From Hirudo medicinalis (taxonomy: Eukaryota; Annelida; Clitellata; Hirudinida; Hirudinidae): a stretch of 14,595 bases of DNA. The position numbers and the translations under genes are program-made. The notes beneath the pieces were generated by a model, which was not told where the DNA came from, made no database searches, and was given only the letters and a program-made list of their open reading frames with translations. Where the stretch lies: contig MPNW01000239.1 in NCBI GenBank assembly GCA_011800805.1, forward strand, positions 4,834-19,428, written 5' to 3'. Position 1 is the stretch's first letter, and each line of letters begins with the position of its first letter. This document shows positions 8,450 through 14,595 of the stretch, piece by piece.

Positions 8450-8701
8450 TTAGCAGGGGGTGTGAGGAGAGCGATGTTTACACTTGCAATAATATGACTG
8501 GAATTTATAGGCACCACAGTTGGCTACTTTACGAGTGCCAGGCAGCAACAACAGTCGTAAAGACAGGAGAATTTTTTCATGAAGCCGATTTGCAATTAAT
8601 GACTTCCTGTCTTCCTCGACATTCTGAGTTCCTTCCTTCATCGCCAATCCGTGATTTTCCCAGAAGACTTTGGAAAGTCCGAGGAAATCTCGTAGCGCCA
8701 T
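8450..8701 (-). CDS. Candidate first coding exon in a GC-raised island, product unknown
   Basis: ATG at 8699-8701 (context GAGATGG) opens 83 codons: MALRDFLGLSKVFWENHGLA, ..., a Leu-rich LLSLRLLLLPGTRK segment and a Cys-rich end CKCKHRSPHTPC. A possible donor (CTC|GTAAAGT) lies within the frame after the Leu-rich part. The surrounding 8440-8820 has clearly more GC than its neighbours, including CCCCGGGG and several CpGs just upstream of the ATG. That could mark a promoter or first exon, or a mobile-element fragment. The plus-strand frame 8494-8754 is equally long, so strand is uncertain. I do not recognise either product. Confidence 0.25.
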   Translation of the reverse strand: MALRDFLGLSKVFWENHGLAMKEGTQNVEEDRKSLIANRLHEKILLSLRLLLLPGTRKVANCGAYKFQSYYCKCKHRSPHTPC

Positions 8702-8820
8702 CTCACGATGAACTCCTTGACCCGGTGAGCCCCGGGGTCAGTTCGGCCGGCTGAAGTCATTAGGGACGTGACGGTTGTCAGGCTGGGGTGAAGCGGTTGT
8801 CATGACGACGACTAAGTGCA

Positions 8821-9168
8821 AAAATCGAGATTTGGAATGATTCCGATAAATTATATATTTATAATTTTAATTTTATTTTTGAAAGCTTAATATTTACATA
8901 TTCATATTCGTATTTACATTAATTATATATTCATATTTGTGTATTTCACTTTCTGATAACACGCTTCGGAAGAAATTGAAGCATAAGCTATTGAGCGTTC
9001 TATTCCTCACTAAGTGTTCATTAGCAACATTTTATAGCAATTCTATGCAGATGACTCAGAACGTGAAAAAGTCTCAATAATTTCCAATAAAGAAAATGAA
9101 GTATTTTTTCCTATAAAAACATGTTTTTATCATTAAAAACTTTACATACACTATTTTAAACCCGGCTT
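8821..9168. other. AT-rich stretch with an 18-bp perfect palindrome
   Basis: No gene is supported. ATAAAAACATGTTTTTAT at 9113-9130 is a perfect palindrome. Around 8875-8945 there is a loose TATTTACATATTCATATT repeat. Confidence 0.55.
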
Positions 9169-9281
9169 CATCATCATCATCATCATCATCATTATCGTCG
9201 TTGTCTTCATCATCATCATCAACATCATCATCATTATCGTCGTGTTCATCATCGTCATCGTCATCTTCATCAACATCATCT
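9169..9281. repeat. CAT trinucleotide array with CGT/CTT interruptions
   Basis: Begins (CAT)8 and continues with CATTATCGTCGTTGTCTTCAT-type interruptions. It is the complement-strand form of the GAT arrays elsewhere. The antisense Met-rich ORF over it (9151-9336) is a by-product. Confidence 0.93.
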
Positions 9282-9370
9282 CAATTGCGAATCCAACATC
9301 CAACTGACCTTGAACTCCTGAAACTCGCATCGACATTTTAAATGACGAGAATAATGCAATCGTAATTATA

Positions 9371-9530
9371 TATTAATATATATTATATTAATGTATATTA
9401 TATTAATGTATATTATATTAATGTATATTATATTAATGTATATTATATTAATATATATTATATTAATGTATATTATATTAATGTATATTATATTAATATA
9501 TATTATATTTATATATGTTATATTAATATC
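9371..9530. repeat. 15-bp AT minisatellite, about 11 copies
   Basis: The unit TATATTATATTAATG repeats with occasional ATA for ATG and one TTTATATATG variant. Only A and T occur apart from the single G, so the block should be strongly flexible or duplex-unstable. No coding potential. Confidence 0.93.
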
Positions 9531-10854
9531 CTTTCACCTCCTTTAATAATTACATTCGTCTGCAAAATAATGTTTAAAAATGTAAACATTAATTTAATAA
9601 TTCACAAGGAGTTGGAGGGAGGAAGTAAGTTCATGTCTCAGTTTCGAATGTCTCTTGGAAAATATTTATTCCAATTTATTTTTATTTTCCTGGAAATTCT
9701 TCTTCTTTTTTTTACATTTTCTTCTCTTTATTGTGAAGATACGTTTATGAAGAATAGAATAAAAATTGATGGAAAGTTTCAAAAAATTGTTGCTTGATAC
9801 GAAGACACTCCTACAAATAAATGTCAGTGCATGTGAGAAACATCTGAATGTAACAAGATCAACGAGATATGACATCCATTTGTTGCTGGGATTTAAAAAT
9901 TAATTTAAGTTTAAATTTCCTTTAACAATTTCATTTATCTCCCTCCATCTAATGACTGCTTCACAATAACTTCTTAACAAATATTACTCAGCATTTTTAG
10001 CAATTTATTTTTGTGCCTCATTAAATTTCTTTTAACGTGTTTTGCAACGTGCAATGAAATGGTTAGCGAGTGTAAATTCATACTTGTGTAACTTTTTTAT
10101 CCACACACACACGCACATGTACACATCAGCAGTTGCACGACCAACACCATTAACAAGCACATTCATTACATGCTCCATACAATCATACACAACAATTTTA
10201 TGTAATCTCCGACATAAAAGCAGGAGTGTTTTGAAGACAAAAGGTTGCTTGTGCAGTGAAAATTAAATTATGTTCTGCTTTGTGTTCGAGTGAAGTTTTG
10301 ATTTTAAAATCCACTTTCAAGAACAATATTAGGGCATCAGAGACGCGAACATGACTTTAAAATTTGATGCTGGTAAAAAATGAAATTCGATTTTTGTTTT
10401 TTTTGCGCTCAAATTTACCTCCTCATGGTCGTTATTATAATTTTCATCGCCATCATCATCATCATCAAATGTCTCCGAAATAAATTGTTTGGTGGTAGTT
10501 TAAAAACAACCGCATGATTTTGGGATTCCAGTTCTAAGCTCCAGGGTAGAACTTTAATCCAGCTCCACACCAGGACATCAGAAGTGGCTCCCTTTACGAT
10601 GAATTACATCATCACTATCACCCGAATCAACACCTGGGTCTAATTTTATAAATTTACACTTTTATGCAGTTTTTTTTTTATTTTTATAATCGATGGAATA
10701 TGTTTCTTTTGAATTGTTTGGAAAATTATCGGAAAATAATAAGCAACTTTTATGTCTGCAAGTAACATAAAACTTGTAGCGTAGTGTGAAATTTGATGAA
10801 AACACCACATGAAATGATAGGAAACTTTTAAATCATATCAGCGAGAAAGTTTCC
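9531..10854. other. Long AT-rich stretch without a supported gene
   Basis: Open frames at 9570-9797 and 10042-10266 give hydrophobic, low-complexity peptides with no recognised family. There is a short CA-type run at 10103-10128 and a CATCATCATCATCATC run at about 10452-10467. Near 10529-10550 GTTCTA and TAGAAC form a small hairpin. Nothing else is recognisable. Confidence 0.5.
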
Positions 10855-11088
10855 AACACCTTGATAGATATCAACACCTTTATAGATATCAACACCTTGA
10901 TAGATATCAACACCTTTATAGATATCAACACCTTTATAGATATCAACACCTTGATAGATATCAACACCTTGATAGATATCAACACCTTGATAGATATCAA
11001 CACCTTGATAGATATCAACATCTTTATAGATATCAACACCTTTATAGATATCAACACCTTTATAGATATCAACACCTTGATAGGTATC
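10855..11088. repeat. 18-bp minisatellite, 13 units with no indels
   Basis: The unit is AACACCTTGATAGATATC or AACACCTTTATAGATATC, each with a GATATC palindrome. Thirteen units of exactly 18 bases run 10855-11088. At the single variable base (G/T) the order is G T G T T G G G G T T T G, with an extra change (ACATC for ACACC) in unit 10 and GGTATC in unit 13. Length 18 keeps frames open, giving false ORFs on both strands (GVDIYK and DINTLI repeats). No start, signal or non-repetitive protein sequence supports a gene. Confidence 0.95.
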
Positions 11089-11370
11089 TCCAAGTGAACT
11101 CACTCAACCCTTCACTAACGGTAAATTGTCTTTAAATTTCAGTTGTACATCGTTTCATTCTGCATTGAAGACTCACACATTGAAAATAAATTCCCAAGTT
11201 GTTGAGGAATTTAAGTGGATCACTCCAGCATCCTCGCAACTACAACTACAATCACAAGTTGGAAACGTTTAAAAAAAAACGATGAGAAGAACGTGGAAGT
11301 GAAAACTGCATGGATGAATTTTTAATGTTTTTATGGTTTTATGGTTCATAATAAAATAAATGGACCTTCA
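11089..11370. other. Stretch without a supported gene
   Basis: Mixed composition with short frames only. It lies downstream of the candidate Gln-rich exon on the minus strand and could be 3'-flanking DNA of that gene. Confidence 0.4.
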
Positions 11371-11391
11371 AAACTGAGATAATCTCAGTTT
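11371..11391. repeat. 21-bp near-perfect palindrome
   Basis: AAACTGAGAT and ATCTCAGTTT flank a single A. On the minus strand it begins inside the AATAAA hexamer, so a transcript cleaved downstream could carry this hairpin. A related TTATCTGAGATAA palindrome sits at 11523-11535. Confidence 0.8.
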
Positions 11392-11394
11392 ATT
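11389..11394 (-). promoter_or_regulatory. Poly(A) signal AATAAA for the Gln-rich exon
   Basis: AATAAA reads on the minus strand 24-29 bases after the TAA stop at 11418-11420. The hexamer is common by chance in AT-rich DNA, so position relative to the stop is the main support. Confidence 0.35.
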
Positions 11395-11417
11395 TTCATG
11401 TTTCCTCAAACTTTTTA

Positions 11418-11521
11418 TTACGAAGCTATTTGCTGAATGGTTTGTTGAAGTTGTTGAGATTGTTGTTGAAGTTTTTGTTGCTGTTGTTGACGTTGTTGTT
11501 GTTGCTGTTGAGGAGGAGGGC
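11418..11521 (-). CDS. Probable 3'-terminal exon encoding a Gln-rich C-terminus
   Basis: Minus-strand codons from 11519 read PPP, six Gln, Arg, five Gln, Lys-Leu, then QQQSQQLQQTIQQIAS and TAA (11418-11420). Gln is spelled with both CAA and CAG, and the interruptions change to Arg, Lys, Leu, Ser, Thr and Ile without a stop. That resembles a natural Gln-rich activation or coiled region more than a pure CAA microsatellite. An AG immediately before 11521 (ATAAG|GCCC, after TTGGTTTTATCTCAG) gives a possible acceptor in the right phase, since the same frame meets TAA at 11523-11525. The AATAAA follows at 11389-11394. No upstream exon of the same gene was identified, and the tract could still be a mutated GTT repeat. 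Confidence 0.38.
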
Positions 11522-11530
11522 CTTATCTGA

Positions 11531-11758
11531 GATAAAACCAACATAATCAAAAGAGCTTAAATTTGCTTTTCCGGTCCGCAGTTTTTAGTTCGATCACCTA
11601 ATTGGAATTTTTATTGCTTCATCGATGCAAAAGATGAATTCGTCACAATGTCTCACACGGATGTTTTGCGTTACAATGTCATTTTAAGGAATTTAAATGA
11701 AGAACTACATTTAAATGTAATATTGAAACAACATGCGATTCTGCAACGATAATAATGC
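11531..11758. other. Stretch without a supported gene
   Basis: Mixed composition. If the Gln-rich exon is real, this would be its upstream intron on the minus strand. No convincing exon is visible. Confidence 0.35.
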
Positions 11759-11794
<36 letters not shown>

Positions 11795-11826
11795 TCTTGT
11801 TAAATAATAATAATTCTTGTTAAATA
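11759..11826. repeat. AAT array followed by a 20-bp duplication
   Basis: (TAA)n runs 11759-11793, followed by two copies of an AATAATAATTCTTGTTAAAT unit at 20-base spacing (TTCTTGT at 11794 and 11814). Confidence 0.9.
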
Positions 11827-12779
11827 ATTTTATTAAATTATTTTATTTCCAAGAAGTTGCAACACTTTGTAACCTTTATTTCGTATAAACTGCTCTGACA
11901 TTTAAAAATGTAGGATTCATGATGTCCGAAATATTTGACAAGGTTTCATATTTCTGAACCGAGATGCAACGATTCTATTTTCTGCACCCACAAATAATTG
12001 GTCCACGCCTGTTTCTGAATCAAATGTTTCCTATCGGAATAGATTCCGATCCTTTTTATTCAGAATTATTCGCAAAATTATTTTTCGCAATTTTTATCCA
12101 AATGCATATTTTTAATTAACTGTAAGAAATATGAAGCTGCAAGAAAATTCTATTTTACCAGGCAAATAAATACAAATGCATTCTCATTCAAGAAAAATAG
12201 ATTTTAATTGTGGATGATGTCATCTTATATTGTAATTATTACAATTTAATATTGCTATTTTTTATTATTAATCTAAATTACTATTAATTATATTATTATT
12301 ATTATTTATATCATTATTATTATTATTATTTTATATTAATTTTCAAATCTCGGAGAAATTGAAGTAGAAATCCTCTGAAGAACATTGTTGAATGAGGAGA
12401 GAATCTTCAATTATTTTTGTTTAAACTGGATTTTCTTTAAAAGAACCAAGTAGTCTCCGTGGAAATCTTGATCCTGCAGTCTGCTTCGAAAATGATTAAA
12501 CGATATTTGTTTCAATAAAAACAAAATGTATGGGAATAAAAAAATTATCAGTGAAGTTCAGGTCTTAATTTGTTATTCATTTCGTTAGCATGTTCAAATT
12601 TAACGGTCAATTTATTGAATCGTTGAAGCATTAAATACTGAATATCCAAGCTCTTTCAATGAATTAATTATACTTTTCTGAAATTCAAATTAGGTTAATA
12701 ATCAAATCTAATTACAAATCTAATGCTCATCAATCAAACACCACTGCCTCTACAAAATCAATCGTACCAAAAACGAGGT
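11827..12779. other. AT-rich stretch without a supported gene
   Basis: Short frames and AT tracts, including an ATT-repeat block at about 12235-12340. No RNA gene, mobile-element coding block or splice-bounded exon could be supported. Confidence 0.5.
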
Positions 12780-13024
12780 TCCTTGGTTCGTTCAAACCCA
12801 CAAGTGAGTGATTGTAAGACGAAACTGCAATTTCAATTACCAGACCTTTTGAGTGCCTTATGTATCCGGGTAGGAAGATAAGATCGTGAAGGCATTTTTA
12901 ACCGATCTACCATTTATAAAGCGCCCCTAACTGATGGTAAAGGCTGGGTTGCGAACACGCAACATTACGACTGTTGCCATTACCGCCACATGCAGGATGT
13001 CAACCCATTCGGCCACCAGCACCC
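12780..13024 (-). mobile_element. tRNA-derived SINE-like element
   Basis: On the minus strand from 13024 the sequence GGGTGCTGGTGGCCGAATGG contains a perfect pol III A box (TGGCCGAATGGG, 13015-13004). About 46 bases on is a near B box (TGTTCGCAACC, 12957-12947; 9 of 11 against GGTTCGANNCC), with a T-arm-like GTTGC...GCAAC. GCTGG near the start can pair with CCAGC after the B box. The long A-B spacing resembles a Ser/Leu-type tRNA with a long variable arm. A hairpin GCAACA/TGTTGC with a 7-base loop lies between the boxes. The anticodon arm is not canonical, so a functional tRNA is unlikely. A tRNA-unrelated body may extend to about 12780, where a second B-box-like GGGTTTGAACGAACC occurs. The lower boundary is uncertain. 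Confidence 0.5.
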
Positions 13025-13137
13025 AATAATGTTCGCATATTTGCAGATTATAAAATATTTGCCTTACTTAGACGAAGTTCTCTTCAATAAATTGTTTACA
13101 TTGCAAATTGGTTGCATTGTAAATTGGTTATATTGCA

Positions 13138-13264
13138 GTTTATTACTTGGGTTGTTTCAACTTTTAATTGAAATATGAGGTGGATTGAAGAGTTTGCTAT
13201 AAAAAGTATTTATTGTATATATTAAGCTCGATGATTTAGAAACAACAATTATTATTATTATTTT
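13138..13264. repeat. Direct repeat, left copy (putative 126-bp target-site duplication)
   Basis: Begins GTTTATTACTTGGGTTGTTT and ends in an ATT run after GAAACAACAA. It matches 14252-14377 over its full length. Apart from the terminal ATT run, it differs by two substitutions (TATAAAAAG/TACAAAAAG; AAGCTCG/AAGTTCG) and one 5-base indel (TATTGTATATATT versus TATATATT). The R2-like fragment fills the interval between the copies. Confidence 0.9.
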
Positions 13265-14251
13265 TATTTTTTAAATCTTTTATTAGCCCAGCCAAAAAAA
13301 CATAACGGACATAATGTTCAAGAAATCCAAATCGTTAAATTTTTTTGGGTCCGCACATGGGTCTGGGAAATCCCGTCAGACCAGAAATAAAGGACTGCAA
13401 CAAATCGTTCCTATCAATTCATGTCTATCAAACAAAGTGTTAGTGTCTTCTGCATTTCAAGGCGTTCATCTTGAATGTCCGCCATATCTTATACTCCTGC
13501 ATGGTCTTGATTGAGGTCCACACGAGGAACCTCCTCGAGATTCCGAATCTCCTCCAAAATCTCCGCGATTCCTCGGAAATAGCTCCTCTCCAGTTTAAAA
13601 TGAGGGCCGTGACGTTTCCTTTCTGCTTTTGAGATTCCGAGACTGGATTGTTTTCCTTCATCCATTGATGGATTCCCGACAAGTCATATTTTGAAACCTT
13701 GGAGAAATGAATTTTATCCAGGTCGGCAGTGTCTGATCCCACTGCCACATCGCACACGACATATGCTGAATCTTTCCATGCACACAAATCTGGAATTTGG
13801 TTCCTTCAACAGTAGGGATTCTGGCTTCGATTCTGGCGATGAACCCCATTGCACTCAATTTTCTTGCCAACATCTTCACTAAGGAGTTATGTCTCACATG
13901 TCGGTACTTCGACAGCGCTGTACAATGTGCCCCAACGACTCATTAACTCGGCAACCAGCAGCGTAGATGGTATTGGTAAATGGCTTGTATCTTGATTCTC
14001 GCAGTCTGTTTTGTAAGACTGAGGCTCTCACCTTTACGCATTTCAGCCATTGATCCGACGCCATTCTGTCAATTCCGTCAGTTAGCCACTCGCTTGGTCC
14101 AATGGCATTGGGAAATGATCTGAGTCCATATCCGTCTACTGTTTTGTACAGTGCCGTTGCCGTTGCTTTGCCCAATGTTTTGGCATCGTTAGGAGCTTCT
14201 GGGATGCCAAACCTTTTGACCTCCTCCATCACCGCAGTTCCCCTCCAAAAT
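13265..14251 (-). mobile_element. 5'-truncated R2-clade non-LTR retrotransposon
   Basis: Minus-strand pieces cover the region after the reverse transcriptase: 14229-13894 (ATALYKTVDGYGLR, SEWLTDGI, QWLKCVKVRASVLQNRLRES, then AAGCRVNESLGHIVQRC), 13897-13658 (RHNSLVKMLARKL, EARIPTVEGT), and 13800-13440 (PDLCAWKDSAYVVCDVAVG, DLDKIHFSKVSKYD, ILNWRGAISEESRRF). These match the linker, zinc knuckle and restriction-like endonuclease of R2-type elements, including the PD...D motif. Two frame changes (near 13896 and 13798) each fit a single-base deletion. The first zinc-knuckle Cys is replaced (YAAGC for the usual CxxGC). The reverse transcriptase itself is missing. A 3' UTR of about 170 bases (13439-13265) ends in an AATAAA/AAT-rich tail rather than a clean poly(A). 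Confidence 0.82.
13440..14232 (-). pseudogene. R2-like endonuclease-domain reading frame, frameshifted
   Basis: The remaining ORF2-type protein of the element, in three frames. Domain order: linker with 'LYKTVDGYGL' and 'CVKVRA'; degenerate CCHC knuckle (C-x9-H-x4-C survives, first Cys lost); endonuclease with PD at about 13800-13795, Asp in 'VVCDVAV', Lys in 'KVSKYD'; and the C-terminal 'LNWRG...S.ESRRF...GIS' block ending at TGA (13440). In active elements this domain nicks the target DNA before target-primed reverse transcription. Here it cannot be made as one protein. The upstream edge of similarity coincides with the flanking repeat, so truncation occurred at insertion. Confidence 0.8.
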
Positions 14252-14377
14252 GTTTATTACTTGGGTTGTTTCAACTTTTAATTGAAATATGAGGTGGATT
14301 GAAGAGTTTGCTACAAAAAGTATTTATATATTAAGTTCGATGATTTAGAAACAACAATAATTATTATTATTATTATC
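14252..14377. repeat. Direct repeat, right copy (putative 126-bp target-site duplication)
   Basis: Partner of 13138-13264. The left edge is sharp: sequence before GTTTATTAC differs completely (TATTGCA at the left copy, CTCCAAAAT here, the latter being R2-like sequence). The right edge blurs in an ATT microsatellite. Confidence 0.9.
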
Positions 14378-14454
14378 ATTATATTAATATTTGTACTAAT
14401 AATAGAAATGTTAACATCCAACCACAGAAATTGAAAGAGGGTGATAAAAGGTGG
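14378..14454. other. Short AT-rich spacer
   Basis: Right flank of the insertion. No feature seen. Confidence 0.5.
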
Positions 14455-14478
14455 GATGACGACGACGACATTGATGAC

Positions 14479-14529
<51 letters not shown>

Positions 14530-14530
14530 A

Positions 14531-14595
<65 letters not shown>
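14455..14595. repeat. GAT microsatellite running off the window edge
   Basis: Starts GATGACGACGACGACATTGA and becomes nearly pure (GAT)n, with one GATAAT interruption near 14529. It is the longest uninterrupted simple repeat in the window. The true end is not visible. Confidence 0.96.

Noticed and set aside
9151..9336. Minus-strand Met-rich ORF
   Set aside because: It is a translation of the CAT microsatellite.
10828..11103. Open frames over the 18-bp array on both strands (GVDIYK, SIKVLI and DINTLI repeats)
   Set aside because: They are open on opposite strands only because the unit is a multiple of three and stop-free. There is no non-repeat protein sequence.
12935..13024. A functional tRNA gene
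   Set aside because: The A and B boxes are good, but the anticodon arm lacks a proper 5-bp stem and the acceptor pairing is partial; a SINE head fits better.
13691..13882. Plus-strand ORF within the R2-like element
   Set aside because: It is antisense to the clearly recognisable endonuclease domain.
13138..14377. Long terminal repeats of an LTR retrotransposon
   Set aside because: The repeats lack TG...CA ends and primer-binding or polypurine tracts, and the interior encodes an R2-type endonuclease rather than gag/pol.

Overview
The window looks like AT-rich, intergenic or intronic DNA from a metazoan nuclear genome, most likely an arthropod. This is inferred from an R2-clade retrotransposon fragment, a CR1/L2-like LINE remnant, a tRNA-derived SINE-like head, a decayed copy of a multicopy transposase-like family that I know mainly from arthropods and cnidarians, and very dense GAT/CAT/AAT simple repeats. 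There are no prokaryotic operons, ribosome binding sites or long intact ORFs. Most open frames are by-products of tandem repeats or AT-rich chance.

Layout. 1-120 is a 34-bp tandem repeat. 173-245 is a weak exon candidate with good splice motifs. 978-1380 is the 3' end of a decayed LINE (+). 1431-2533 (-) is a frameshifted, internally deleted pseudogene of the transposase-like family. 2640-4660 is AT-rich with small tandem repeats and no convincing gene. 4665-5940 is a repeat complex: GAT/CTC runs, a 12-bp minisatellite of 13 units bracketed by a 28-bp direct repeat, a GGAT tract, and a second copy of the flanks holding only one 12-bp unit. 5941-6600 is AT-rich with palindromic tandem repeats. 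7163-7384 and 8450-8701 are weak exon candidates, the second in a GC-raised island (8440-8820). 9169-9281, 9371-9530 and 10855-11088 are CAT, 15-bp and 18-bp arrays. 11418-11521 (-) is a probable Gln-rich terminal exon with a stop codon and AATAAA. 12935-13024 (-) is a tRNA-like SINE head. 13138-14377 is a 5'-truncated R2-like element (-) between two copies of a ~126-bp direct repeat. 14455-14595 is a GAT array running off the end.

The most notable signal is the R2-like insertion with its long flanking duplication. It looks like a target-site duplication far longer than the few bases or small deletions usual for R2. The second is the minisatellite pair, where the nearby paralogous copy preserves the unexpanded state. 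No set of genes here works together as a system; the region records repeated mobile-element insertion, decay and tandem-repeat expansion. All calls come from reading the sequence by eye. No alignment or database search was run.
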